Assembly (NCBI GenBank): GCA_036365455.1
Contig: JAWQUS010000025.1
Span: forward strand, 23,968,001 to 24,032,000
Source: Macrosoma leucophasiata
Taxonomy: Eukaryota > Arthropoda > Insecta > Lepidoptera > Hedylidae
Reading direction: 5' to 3'
Length of the DNA: 64,000 nucleotides
The notes under the pieces were generated by a model, which saw only the letters and a program-made list of their open reading frames with translations, was not told the origin of the DNA and made no database searches. The stretch's first letter is position 1, and every line of letters starts with the position of its first letter. This document shows, in pieces, positions 20,505 through 30,890 of the stretch. Made by a program: the position numbers and the translations under genes.

Positions 20505-21165
20505 ATTAAACAAACTTGAGCCGCTTCAAAATTTATGTATACAGTTCATATTTGGTCTTCGAAAATATGACCATGTTTCTGATTTTCGTAAACACCTCAA
20601 GTGGTTACCCATTCGCTTTCGCAGGGATACTCATATTCTTTCTTTTCTCTACTGTCTTCTGTTCAGTCCTCAAACTCCAACATATCTTTATAAGAAAGTT
20701 TCCATTTCCTCGGCTCTTCACATTCTGTAACTTCGTTCTTCTGAAAATCTCCTCCTCATGATTCCTTCCCATACCTCTACTTTTTATTCCAGATCTTACA
20801 CAGTAACGGCCATCCAATTATGGAATTCCCTTCCAATCCATATCCGAGAAGCTCAATCCGTTGAGTCTTTCAAAAAACGGCTCAATGAGCACTACATCTC
20901 CCAGTTCCTTCCCTAACCTTGCTGAATCCTGATCAATACTAATCTGCCTGTTCATATTTCATATTTATTTTTAAATTGTAAATAAGATTAGAAACACCGA
21001 TTTGTACACCCCTAAATTGTTCTTTACACAGTTTCCTGATCTCTAAGGTTGCCTGGTAGAGATCGCTGTTTAGTGATAAGGCCGCCTCTTGTATACTGTA
21101 TCTACAACATCAAATGTCTCTGTATTTATTTCTTGGTGTACAATAAAGAATATTATTATTATTTC
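20505..21165 (+). pseudogene. LINE reverse transcriptase C-terminus relic with (TTA)n tail
   Basis: Mixed-frame translation gives LEPLQNLCIQFIFGLRKYDH, then LKWLPIRFRRDTHIL and IQLWNSLPIHIREAQSVESF followed by KKRLNEHYIS and a stop. This is the usual end of CR1/L2/Jockey-group ORF2 proteins. The noncoding end runs to AATAAAGAATATTATTATTA. Several frameshifts and stops make it nonfunctional. Confidence 0.7.
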
Positions 21166-21955
21166 TCTCGTCAGCACGGGGTCCAATTTGAACCCCGGAC
21201 CTTTGTCAGGCTTGCGCGGGGACATGGGGGGTCCAACACGTAGAGGCCCTTTCGAGAATTTTGATCTACCTTGTAATGGGTTATATTCGGCGGGACCTCT
21301 CTCTGGCTGCATAAATAGTTGATACAGACACAGACAGACCCCGCAGAATATAATGGGACTATTGTAATGAAAAGTGATTTGCCAAACTTTGGGCTATGTG
21401 GGTGAACTGGGGGGACTAGCTGGCTGGGCCTATGGAGTGAGATCCGGCACCTGCCTATATTCAACATCTCACATTATCGAATCCTACTTTAGGCAGGTGG
21501 TGACTCGCCTCTCCTTGGTGGGCCCCCCAAACAGCCAACCCGATGGTCGACGGGGGGCAACACTGTTGAGAGAGGCTGGGGGTGTCAAGAGGTGTGGCCC
21601 TGGTTTCACCATCACGAGCGAGTAATCTCGAGCTCGGAGCGGGCTTCCCCGTTATTATGCCTTTAGACACTTCCACCCCCGAGTGTATGGCTCTTGCAAA
21701 AATTTAGACAACAGCCTATTATCTAAATTTCTGCAAATGCCATACCTCTAGCGCCCCACTCTGACCGGCCAATGAAGGCAAGCCAGAGGTGAGAGACCTG
21801 ATGCTCTGTCCGGCCGTACCTCTGTGTGGCGGCCGAGGCGGAGGCGGAGCCCAGTTCTCTCGGAGGAACTCGAGATGATGGTAAGGGGTGGTGTCGCTAC
21901 TCACCAACAGCTCGCCACAAGCTGCTCTGCCCCCTTATTATTATTATTATTACTG
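21166..21955. repeat. GC-rich dispersed repeat with (TTA)n end
   Basis: A roughly 780 bp GC-rich island ends CCCCTTATTATTATTATTAT. It contains CGATGGTCGACGGGGGGCAA and an inverted pair near 21691-21745 (TGCAAAAATTTAGACAA and TTATCTAAATTTCTGCA). It is probably the 3' region of a non-LTR element. The overlapping short frames on both strands show no domain. Confidence 0.4.
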
Positions 21956-22007
21956 TTCTGCACATTGCTGGGCCCAGTATTAGCACTGTACAAAATATGT
22001 CATAGAA

Positions 22008-22255
22008 ATTAAAGAAAAAAACGGAAAGAAAAATTTAACTTCGGGCAGGAATCTAACCTACGACCTCAGGATAACCAGTCCAGCCACCTTACCACTAAGC
22101 TACCGAAGTAAAAAAGTGGTAAAGCTGCCAGCCGCTTTACTCCAGACTGGTTATCCTGAGGTCGCAGGTTCGATTCCTGCCTGAAGTCAAATGTTTCTTT
22201 CCCGTTTTTTTCTTTAATTTCTATAGTTCACTCGCATGTGTTATTGCGAAAAAAA
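22008..22255 (+). mobile_element. tRNA-like element, type 2, head-to-head inverted
   Basis: The left arm (22008-22105) is a tRNA-like sequence on the minus strand with its TTTCTTTCCG spacer, and the right arm (22120-22255) is the same on the plus strand. The right arm has TTATCCTGAGGTCGCAGG, TTCGATTCCTGC and a 3' flank TCGCATGTGTTATTGCGAAA equivalent to TTCACAAGCATGTGTTAATG of SINE-B. A possible target-site duplication is ATGTCAT on each side. The fold would be one long hairpin. Confidence 0.7.
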
Positions 22256-22474
22256 AAATAGTAAAATGATGTCATTTTCAAATGACTATAAAATGAATAA
22301 TTTGAAATTCGGGCATTTTTTGAATTGCCAGTCATATGTTATGATCAAGTCAAAGTTTAGTTAGACTTCCAATTATAAATTATTATATTAAAAAACGTAC
22401 TGTGTAATGGATTAACTAGTAACGATTTTGCAGCCCCAAAATTACCCGTCTCCTTTACATGGATCGTGAGTGAA

Positions 22475-22612
22475 TAATGCAACCTGAAGACATGTCCGCA
22501 AAACCAGAGGACAAAATGCGTTGCCACCCCAGAGGCATAAATTATTTTGTCTCTGCAATAGTTACTACAGGCATAAGGGGAGTGGTAACATAGTCAATGT
22601 GAAATGAGATTG
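22475..22612. repeat. Scrambled SINE-A fragments
   Basis: Motifs from the SINE-A middle appear (GCAACCTGAAGACATG, CCAGAGGACAAAATGCG, AGGCATAA) but in broken order with loss of both ends. Confidence 0.4.
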
Positions 22613-22904
22613 ATTGATGGATCAATCAGGTCATCAAACACGTCGCTTTCGTAAGGTCCGTAAAGTTGCTGAGAATCTGACGAAGTGGAAAAAGCCTAAT
22701 ATAGTTTTAGGGCACTTTACCGTTTGCGATTTGTGTCGTCACGAACGCATCAACTACGGACGGATATTTTTATAAGTATGATCAGTTTTTATTGCTGTAT
22801 TTTAAAAGAATTATCTCTATCTACCTTGTAAAATAGTCACCAGTATATGTGAAACCATTGTTCAAACAATAGCACCAGTCATTATATGAACTGACGAACC
22901 GTAA

Positions 22905-23145
22905 ACCTATACAAATAAATAAAATTGGAGTGTGTGTTTGTTATAAAAAAATAACCGCTTTTTACTAAATGCATATGTATGTATACACGGTACATAATAT
23001 ATACCAAAACAACAACTTTACAATTTTTGTCTGTCTGTTTGTTCCCGCTATTCTCGGGAACGGCTGGACTGATTTTGACGGGAAATTCACTGGCAGATAG
23101 TATACGTAATAAGGAGTAACTTAAACTACTTGTATACTAGCTGAA
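22905..23145 (+). mobile_element. Helitron-like element, first of two tandem copies
   Basis: ACAAATAAATAAAATTGGAG, ACCGCTTTTTACTAAATGC and CTGGACTGATTTTGACGGGA, ending TATACTAGCTG at about 23145. The GC hairpin terminus is missing. Confidence 0.55.
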
Positions 23146-23184
23146 CAATCATAAAATCTCACGCAAGCGATAAATTATAGATAA

Positions 23185-23501
23185 GCGAATAAATAAAATT
23201 GGAGTGTCTATTTGTGATATAAAAATAACCGCTTCTTACTAAATGCATATGTATGTATACACGGTACATAATATATACCAAAACAACAACTTTACAATTT
23301 TTGTCTGTCTGTCTGTCTGTTTGTTCCGGCTAATCTCGGGAATGGCTGGACCGATTTTGACGGGACTTTCACTGGCAGATAGCTTATGTAATAAGGCGTA
23401 ACTTAGGCTATACTATACTAGCTGCGCCCACGACTTCGTCCGGGTAGATACTGAACAATCATAAATTCTCACGGGGACGAAGTCGCAGGCACAGCTAGTG
23501 A
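23185..23501 (+). mobile_element. Helitron-like element, second tandem copy, with paired terminus
   Basis: Repeats the first copy, then carries two facing termini: CTAGCTGCGCCCACGACTTC near 23417 and GACGAAGTCGCAGGCACAGC then TAGT near 23479, the arrangement also seen at 9474-9560. Confidence 0.55.
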
Positions 23502-23574
23502 AAAATAAAATTAAGTGCCTACAATTATGCAAATTCAAATAACAACAGACTTACACCTACACCAACAACCAGAA

Positions 23575-23785
23575 ATGAGTAATGACGTCATCGCTGAACA
23601 ACACGAAAAACCTAAAATGAAAACATTCCGCGATATAATCGAATCCACGAATTCAATATATGGGACGTAAAAACACGCGACATTCCTTTTGATATTCGTT
23701 TAATGTATCCAATCAAGGTCGTGGCAGGTGGCGCCCTCTCGATTCGCTTTTACGCTATAATTTCAAGTTTTTTATTCACATAACG
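23575..23785 (+). repeat. Dispersed repeat, second copy of the 20195 family
   Basis: Shares GACGTCATC, GACATTCCTTTTGATATTCG, GGTGGCGCCCTCTCGATTCG and GCTATAATTTCAAGTTTTTT with 20195-20395. Confidence 0.55.
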
Positions 23786-24099
23786 TAAAGGCAACTTCAC
23801 ATTGACTGGGTTCTTCAAAATAAAGGGAAGTATATCAGTAAAATGACTTTTTTTCTCTTTTACAGCACTTGTAATGTTCGGGTGTCCAGCTGGGTTTTAT
23901 CAGCAAAATGTAAAATGGCGAGTTTACGACAACTATTTTAATAATGTCACGAGTTGTTACCCCTTCTAGAAATCGTACTGGACTCTGTGTACAATAGTCA
24001 GAAGTCATTATATGTATACACATTTCCAAAAATCAATTACAGCTCGTTTAGGGGTGGGAGGAATAACAGCTCCTTGGACCCGTAATGATACAAACAAAC

Positions 24100-24400
24100 A
24101 ATAGATATAAGTACCTGGTTGACCGAGCTTCGCTCTGTAGCGATTAGTATGAATTGCATATGCGACTAACGTAAGTAGACTAATGGTTCTTCTATTCATC
24201 AATAGATGGCGTTAGTCGTCGGTTATGAAGAAAATTTATTATTAACTTGGAACCGAGCTTTTCTTGGACCTGGAACCTGAATAAATCGATTTCTTGACCC
24301 GAAAAACCCCTAATCTGTAAGTTTCAAGAAAATCGTTGTAGCCGTTTCCGAGACCTTGATTATATACAAGATATACAGGAATTGCTCGTTTAAGGGTATT
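24100..24400. repeat. Probable old SINE or Helitron-like relic
   Basis: TTGACCGAGCTTCGCTCTGT and AAAATCGTTGTAGCCGTTTC are phrases common at ends and bodies of widespread lepidopteran elements. The copy is too decayed to bound. Confidence 0.35.
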
Positions 24401-24785
24401 CGATTATGGGATAAATCGATTAAGACAACTAACGGTTTAACGTCAAAAACAGGATGTTTTTACAAATAAATAATACAAACATTACTCACTTTACGCCGAA
24501 TTTAAAATCCGTGCTCGTTGCTCGCCAATGTTCAGATTCGCAAGCCAGTGTCGTGTGGTCTTACTGCGGCCTCCAACTATCCCATATTCAAAGGGTTCGC
24601 CAAAAAACTGACAATGTGGTGGAGCGAGCAATGAGCCTCGCCACTCATTGCGAGCGCCTTGTTTTCATGTACTGACTATGCTCGCCGTGTAACACGTAAC
24701 ATCACGCCACGTATAGTTTTTATCAACATGATTATCAACATCATCATCACTCCGATCGCCACTGCTGTACAAATCCTCACCCAAA
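24400..24785. other. Unassigned stretch
   Basis: No gene is supported. The 73-codon frame at 24454 shows no clear domain. Confidence 0.5.
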
Positions 24786-24789
24786 TACG

Positions 24790-24905
24790 CCCACAACGGT
24801 GTTGTGCATCACAAGGGGAGATAATCGCCTCGCTTGGTAGGCGGGTTGGCGATCGCACTGGCGGCAGTTATTATCGCGGGACGCTGCCGCCCATCTCTTG
24901 TTTTT
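24790..24905 (-). repeat. Dispersed repeat, minus copy of the 8965 family
   Basis: Reverse complement contains GCGGCAGCGTCCCGCGATAA, GTGCGATCGCCAACCCGCC and AAGCGAGGCGATTATCTCCC, matching 63240-63340. Confidence 0.6.
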
Positions 24906-25103
24906 ATTTTTACTACTACCCTATTGGAATGGTTTGACTGACTGCACTTACTTCAGAAATCTCCTCCATTAGAGGGGATGGGGTCGTCACGTCCCGACTT
25001 CGAAAGATTATCAGTTAAAAACACTATTTTACCTTTATTCCGACGTTTCGGAGGAATGGACGAGCCGTGTTCGCGGACGGACAGTCCGCAGTCCGTCCGC
25101 AAC

Positions 25104-25410
25104 TGCTTCGGTAGCCTAGTGGTAGCAGGCCACTACTACTACGCTGAGGTCCTCGGTTCGATTCCCGAGTAATCAGAGATAATGGTGTAAGGTCCTTTAT
25201 CTCTGGTTCAATAAGGATTTTATAATTTTCTGGAAATTTCTTAGTACCTCGAAGTTTGGTAATGTGCCCGGAGATTTCAACAGGCTCGCCACCTGTTACA
25301 TGGTCCAAAACGTAACCGGCGAATCGTGAGTGTTTGCATGTATGCTTCAATGCATGTATTTACCTCTGCCTACTCCTTTGGGGATTACAGACGTGAAGTT
25401 ACGTATCTAT
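25104..25410 (+). mobile_element. SINE-C copy (tRNA-derived SINE)
   Basis: Head GCTTCGGTAGCCTAGTGGTA with box A, box B CGGTTCGATTCC, the AGAGATAATGG block, TTTGGTAATGTGCCCGGAGA and end CCTTTGGGGATTACAGACGT then GAAGTTACG. It matches the complete copy at 27647-27943. The tRNA-like part cannot encode a tRNA, because the stems beyond box A do not pair normally. Confidence 0.8.
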
Positions 25411-25814
25411 ATCGCGTCACGGTTCGGTGTTAAGCGCGAGTATTTTAAAAGTTATATTATCAGTTAAGTTTAAATCCTGAGTACGACAAGTTACAGTATG
25501 ACCACAGTCTAAAGAAAACGAACATGTTAAATATTACACTGTGAACTATACCTTACTAAGTAGTATGAATCATAAAAAGTTGGTAAGGCAGAAACAATTT
25601 CTTGATCGTTTCTTCGCTTCATATACGTTTGATGTCTGATCTACATCGACTTACGTAAATTGACTTTCTTTGAATGCTTTCTGATTTTACGTATGATAAT
25701 ATAAATATCTAAAAATACTTCGTGTTATTAAAGCACGGGGAAAAAAATCTTATCTAATAGAATCAATAGGTATTAAAATGTTATTAAAACTTTTACTTGT
25801 GTTAACGAAATATT

Positions 25815-25935
25815 TTATAAATTAAAGAAAAAACGGAAAGAAAAATTTGACTTCGGGCAGGAATCGAACCTCGGGATAACCAATCCAGCCGCTGTATCAC
25901 TAAGCTACCAAGTAGCTTTGTGGTAAAGGCTACCA
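25815..25935 (-). mobile_element. tRNA-like element, type 2, head-to-head inverted
   Basis: A minus-strand tRNA-like copy (GACTTCGGGCAGGAATCGAA through AAGCTACCAAGTAG) is followed by a short plus-strand piece, AGCTTTGTGGTAAAGGCTAC. The spacer AAAGAAAAAACGGAAAGAAA precedes it, as in the copy at 22008. Confidence 0.65.
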
Positions 25936-25939
25936 AGTA

Positions 25940-26060
25940 AGTATGTATGAAGAGAATGATGAATGTAGAAGTAAGGGTGTATAAGGACCAGGATCAGATA
26001 TCCTGGTGCTTCGTTCTCTCTATCTATCCAATAAGAGACTCTGCGTGAAGATGCATTTAT
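25940..26060 (-). repeat. Dispersed repeat, GGTAGGCAGAGAGTGT family, decayed minus copy
   Basis: TGTATGAAGAGAATGATGAA and a CAGATATCCTGGTGC to GCGTGAAGATG order are the reverse complement of the family at 18299. Confidence 0.45.
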
Positions 26061-26074
26061 TTTTTACAATGTTT

Positions 26075-26230
26075 CTTTAATAATACTATAAATGCGAATA
26101 TCTGTCTGTCTGTTGCGATGTCTCACTGTAATGACAGCACCGATTTAGATGAAATTTTAAACGAAATTGACTGATGATCAGGTACTCTACACCTACAACT
26201 TCTACTCAATAATAAGCCTCTTATCCTGAA
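26075..26230 (+). repeat. Helitron-like body fragment
   Basis: AATACTATAAATGCGAATAT, CTGTCTGTCTG and CACCGATTTAGATGAAATTT match the body of the copy at 32019-32240. Confidence 0.4.
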
Positions 26231-26484
26231 CGGCTTTCTTCTTTCTTTTGTGTTGTGGTTGTCTCTTTAGTTATAAAATATCTCTGAGTTCAGTGTGCTT
26301 CTTGGCAAAGGCCTCCTCTAACAATTTCCATTGTCAACTTCTACTACTCTGTATTTAAAGTCAACGCTTTAAGAGTTTCAGTAGAAGACTTAATGTCTAC
26401 TTTAACTATTACGTTTGTATGGTAGTCCATTATTTTTGTTAAGTATTCCACGATGTCAAAAGCTAGTCATAATATATCTTAAAA

Positions 26485-26640
26485 AAGGTATGTATGTATC
26501 TTCACGGCAGGTCCCTGACGGGGTAGGCAGAGAGTATGGAGCGCCAGATATCCCAGTCCTTACACACCTCCCGTGCCTCATCTACATTCATCATTCTCTT
26601 CATACATGCACGCCGATTCCTAAGACTTTTGACCCCACCA
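26485..26640 (+). repeat. Dispersed repeat, GGTAGGCAGAGAGTGT family
   Basis: GTATGTATCTTCACGGCAGG, GGGGTAGGCAGAGAGTAT and CATCATTCTCTTCATACATG match 18299-18432; this copy extends further, to GACTTTTGACCCC. Confidence 0.7.
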
Positions 26641-26710
26641 TCAGACAAAAATTGTAATGTTTATTTATTTATTTAATACTTTATTGCCACAATGTAACAC
26701 ATATTGACAA

Positions 26711-27096
26711 ATGGCGAACTGGAGTTTTGGCGGGCACCTTGAAAGAGGCGTATGGTGCTCTTAATTTATTTCATTTTCTTGGTGTATTGTTAAGTTATAT
26801 TGAATAAATTTTGTTTGATATAGGTTTATTACAGTGCCCGTGTTTAGTGAAGTAGAATAACAGTGCGAAAACACGACCTTTCAGGTTGCCTTCAAAACTT
26901 CATTGTAAATGTTCTGGTAAAGTAGCCATCGCTTTACTCAAATAACTTGACTGTAACTCACTTGACTGACATATTTAATAAGTCATTGACTGACTATATC
27001 ATACTAACTTTTACGCTGCTTAAATAAATACGAAATATCGTTTTACTTGACACTGACAATAAAAGCGATGGCTTAATTAAAAAAAAATGGCGAACT
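26711..27096 (+). mobile_element. GGAG-family retroposon, full length, 10 bp target-site duplication
   Basis: ATGGCGAACT is duplicated at 26711-26720 and 27087-27096. The 366 bp insert starts GGAGTTTTGGCGGG and ends TTAATTAAAAAAAAA. The same start and a poly(A) end occur in the copy at 35686-36099. Both share a core with GTAAAGTAGCCATCGCTTTAC (here 26920-26940), in which GTAAAG can pair with CTTTAC. No pol III boxes or ORF are evident. It could be a SINE or an internally deleted LINE. Confidence 0.8.
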
Positions 27097-27635
27097 TAAC
27101 GCCAAAAGCGCTCTTTTCCAGTCGACCATCGGGAGTCTAGAGAGCTATCTGAGCGGCACAACAGTTATTAATATACATCATAATTTATTAAAAGCTTCGA
27201 AACAAATTTCAACCCCTTTAAATACGTCCCTGAAAACAAAACCAGCGCCATATTACGAACTTAATTTTCTTTTTACCTCGAGACTAAAATTTGGTAAGAC
27301 AATTAAACATTATCCAAGATTTTAGCAAGCCCCTACAAGTAATAAAACAAAACAGTCCACAACATGATATTTAAAAATATTGCCCCGGTCCTTACCAACA
27401 TCCCCCTCTTTCATCTAAAAGCTTTGTCTTGGAGTGTCCCATTTATATTTTTGCTCAGTTCCAAACAGAGTTTCGTTGCGCGTACTACTTGAAGTCGACT
27501 CGATTTTGATTTGGTTCATTTATGAACTGTTTATTGAGAGCTCGTGGACGTAGACACACTTTTAACTTGATACTTTAAGATTCTGAGCACAGCCAAATTC
27601 TCTATAAGTACTTAGAAAAAATAGTTAAATAGACC
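27097..27635. other. Unassigned stretch
   Basis: No repeat copy or coding frame is recognised. Confidence 0.5.
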
Positions 27636-27954
27636 TTACTATTCATTTGCCTCAGTAGCGTAGTGGTAGCAGGCCACTACTACTACGCTGGGGATCCTGG
27701 GTTCGATTCCCGGGTCGGGGACTATCAGAGATAATAGTTTGAAATCCTTTATCTCTGGTTCTATTGGGATTTTTCCATTTTCTGGAAGTTTCCCAGTACC
27801 TCGGAGTTTGGTAATGTGCCCGGTGATTGCAACAGGTTCGCCACCTGTTACAAGGGCCAAAACGTAACCGGTTAGTCGTGGATGTTTGCATGTATGCTTG
27901 AATGCATGCATTTACCTCTGCCTACTGTATTAAAGGCGTGAAGTTACTATTCAT
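27636..27954 (+). mobile_element. SINE-C copy, complete, 11 bp target-site duplication
   Basis: TTACTATTCAT is duplicated at 27636-27646 and 27944-27954. The 297 bp body starts TTGCCTCAGTAGCGTAGTGG (box A), has box B GGGTTCGATTCCCGGG near 27700, the block AGAGATAATAGTTTGAAATC, GGTAATGTGCCCGGTGATTG, and ends AAAGGCGTGAAG. There is no poly(A) tail. The 79-90 codon minus frames over it are shadows of the repeat. Confidence 0.9.
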
Positions 27955-28331
27955 AGAATTGTTTCTTTTTGTATGTCATGAAGAAGCAAACAAGCATAGC
28001 GCATGCTTTCTGCAACAGTCGTTATTGCTTTAGTATGTTCACCAACAGGACTTTTCATTTTTTAAAGATTCACCGACAGATGGAGAACCTGTCTTCTAAT
28101 CATTTTCGTTTATAACAAAACCGTTTCGTTAGTTTAGAACTGTGATCACACAATGCCGTGAGCGTGCCAAAGCAGTGGCCGGCAAGTGCTAGAAAGGTTA
28201 TATTTAATGTAAAACATAAAACTTCTTGGTCGAAAAAAACTTCCATGGGTGAACCATCCTGTTGGCAAATCTCTCAAAAATTGAAAAGTCTTGTTGGTGA
28301 AGAGTCCAAAGAAGGAACGACTAAGTAGTTA

Positions 28332-28383
28332 ATGCGTCTTACGCCCGCGAGCTTCGTCACTGAACCTCTACCACCAGTAAAAA
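28332..28383 (-). repeat. SINE-A head fragment
   Basis: GCGTCTTACGCCCGCGAGCT to CTACCACCAGTAAAA is the 5' end of a minus-strand SINE-A; the rest is absent. Confidence 0.65.
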
Positions 28384-28407
28384 TATTATAAATAGTTTTA
28401 TTTTGAA

Positions 28408-28795
28408 ACTAGCTGACTCGGCAAACTTCGTATTACCTCACAATGAAATATTGTGTCAAAGGTTTGATAGATATGGAATATTTTTATAGGAAAATGAAAT
28501 TAAATGTAGAGATTCCCGTGAGAATGAGTGATTTTCCCGCAGTAAAAAGTAGCCTAAATGTTGGCCCGGCTTAGTATTTATACGCCACAAAAAGTTTTAT
28601 TCAAATCCCTCCAATATCTTCGGAGATTAGCCCCGACAAAGGGACAAACAGACAGACAAAAAAAATAAAAATCATTGAAAAGTGTTCTAATACTATTTTA
28701 ACATCGCCCCCAATTGGTTTTTCGTAAATACATATATACAATGTACAGACACGCTGATTTTACAGTTTTACAATATATTATGTATAGATGTATAG
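28408..28795 (-). mobile_element. Helitron-like element
   Basis: Begins ACTAGCTGACTCGGCAAACT and contains AAAAAGTAGCCTAAATGTTG, GATTAGCCCCGACAAAGGGA and CAAACAGACAGACAAAA. Only one clear terminus. Confidence 0.5.
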
Positions 28796-29164
28796 ATAAT
28801 GCAGTTTTCTATTCCGTTTCATGTTTTAAAAGTCATTTTTCTTTCGAGATCACAATAGTAGGAGCATATCGAACCCATTTACTTGAACACTCGAACTCGG
28901 TCGGAGCAATTTTGCACGAAAAACCCGCAGCTGATCTGACATGGGTTAATTTATGGCTGGATTTATCATTGCCTGAAACTGAACGTACTATGACGTAGTA
29001 TCACTAGCGTAAACTTTTTACTAGTGGCCGAGTTCTAAGTTTCCTGGAGGGGTTACTGACGTAGTGAAACTTGGAAGAAGGAAAAATAGATACATGATGA
29101 GAAATTTTCCTGTCGTATAATTATTTACTCACGATTCTAGATTGGTTAAATTTAATAGTTTGCA

Positions 29165-29430
29165 TTTTTTATGTTACAAAGGTGGCAAACAAGCATGCAG
29201 TTCACATTGATGTTAATCGCGTACTGTCATTTCATACCCCGTGGGATATCGGGAACCAAGTTCGGGGCGGTTGCCCCTTGCGAGGGGTTTTCTTCGCCGG
29301 CCGTTAACACGGTCAGGTCCTTGGATATGCCATCTATGGCTTTGGAATAATTTTTCAGTTATTTGTCAAGTCCGGCACTGTCAAGTTCGGTGGGTAGGTA
29401 GGTATCTTCTTGGATTGATGTTAAGTGATG
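29165..29430 (-). mobile_element. SINE-A fragment split by a 197 bp GC-rich insertion
   Basis: The SINE-A tail (29165-29216) is followed by a GC-rich segment at 29217-29413, then the SINE resumes with GTGATGG. ATTGATGTTAA is duplicated at 29206-29216 and 29414-29424. The insertion contains CGTGGGATATCGGGAACCAA and GGCGGTTGCCCCTTGCGAGG, phrases of a widespread LINE, so it is probably a 5'-truncated non-LTR fragment. The 65-codon frame over it has no known domain. Confidence 0.75.
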
Positions 29431-29593
29431 GAACCTAGTGGATATATTCTCTAGATTATAAATATGCGTAAAAATTAGGTTTGCAGCATATCTGGATAAA
29501 CGAAATCATTCTGCAGTGGGATCCTAACCTAATATAACCAAGGACTTAGAAAATGTAAAGCACTCAAAATTTTGGCGTATTAATAAAACTTTT

Positions 29594-29897
29594 TACTGGT
29601 GGTAGAGCTCTAGTGACGGAGCTTGCGCGCGTAGGTACCACAGCTTTACCTACGAGTAATATACTTGCCGCTAAACGGTAGTGTTCAGCACTATCATGTT
29701 ACGGTCAGGTGGAAATGTGCGGCCCTGTAATTTCCGGAACGGAGGCATAACACCTTAGGCCTCAGGAGTAGTTACGCATTTGCATTTTGACTTTGGTCTT
29801 TGTGTGGGCTGCATATGTATGTATATAGGCTGCAGTCACCACTTAACATCAATTTGAACTGCCTGCTTGTTTGCCACTTCCATTAAATAAAAAAAAT
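29594..29897 (+). mobile_element. SINE-A copy, full length
   Basis: Complete from TACTGGTGGTAGAGCTCTAG to GCCACTTCCATTAAATAAAA. It has a small insertion near 29810 (GCATATGTATGTATATAG) within the tail. Confidence 0.85.
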
Positions 29898-30028
29898 ACC
29901 TCAGGGCTCAGAAGCGGAAACGTGCTCTGCTTATTTCAAAACAAACCTACTTTATTCAGTCAGTCAACAAAGACGAAATTTCACTAGAAAAACACATATT
30001 AACAATAAATTAAGTTAACAAACTTATT

Positions 30029-30195
30029 ACGGCCCTGTAATTTCCGGCACAGAGGCATAACACCTTAGGCCTCAGGAGTGGTAAGGCATCTGCAGTTTGA
30101 CCTTGGTCTTCATGTGGGTGTCTATAGGCTGCAGTCATCACTTAACATCAATGTGAACTGCATGCTTGTTTGCCAAGCCCATTACATAAAAAAAA
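30029..30195 (+). mobile_element. 5'-truncated SINE-A copy
   Basis: Starts at ACGGCCCTGTAATTTCCGG and runs to CCCATTACATAAAAAAAAA. It is missing the first 120 bp. Confidence 0.8.
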
Positions 30196-30327
30196 ACACA
30201 TAAAGTATCATATGTGAATTATTTATTCGTCCTCGAAATAAGTTTACGAACTGAACAAACTATAAATTACAGGGAGCGCAACATTCGGCATTGTTGAACA
30301 ACTCCTCAGACGACCTCCACTGAGTTG

Positions 30328-30781
30328 AGGTAAGCGTCCACTTGCCGGTATCACACGCATCGGACGCATTGCTTCAAACGGATAGATTTTTCACAGTGCG
30401 TCCACTGTATTAGCAGCGTACGGATTACCGACGGCGAGTACCAGCATACAGATTGACGATGCTAGTTCATTCGAATTTTCGTAGTGAGTGCAAGAGTAAA
30501 GTCTGTGAGAATGGAAGACGACATGACAAACGCCAAAATGCAAATGGACGACAATACAGAGCGAGCGCGCGGGGTGCGTCCACTGGTCGGCATACCGTAT
30601 GAAGTAATCGGCACGCAACGCAAAAGTTGGCTCTCGAGCAACGGTGTCGGCATTGCCGATGCGCGATGCGTACGATGCGGACAGGTGGCCGCACTTATAT
30701 GAGTTTCTATACAAAGAATACTTAGATCCGTTGCGTGCGATGTGTCCGATGCGTCCGATACCGACAAGTGGACGCTTACCT
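30328..30781. mobile_element. TIR DNA transposon, nonautonomous, 454 bp
   Basis: The left end AGGTAAGCGTCCACTTGCCG is the inverse of the right end CGGTAAGTG-type sequence (CAAGTGGACGCTTACCT at 30765-30781), and the inverted match extends about 53 bp with mismatches. The empty site in the duplicated segment reads GAGTTAGGCGG, implying a TTA target, as in PIF/Harbinger elements (left copy mutated to TTG). A 39 bp piece of right flank with the TIR tip is tandemly repeated at 30769-30846. The frames of up to 135 codons inside show no transposase motif. Confidence 0.8.
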
Positions 30782-30890
30782 TTAGGCGTATTTTTCAATA
30801 TTACAAAAGTGGACGCTTACCTTTAGGCGTATTTTTCAATATTACAAATTGCTACAGGAGAATAGGTCATGGTGAAAGCAATTTATTTTT

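Noticed and set aside
27639..27911. Minus-strand gene of 90 codons, with a similar frame at 25024-25350
   Set aside because: Both are translations of SINE-C; similarity reflects the repeat, not a gene.
30391..30798. Coding gene of 135 codons on minus strand
   Set aside because: It lies within the TIR transposon and its inverted ends; no transposase motif, and competing frames of similar size exist on both strands.
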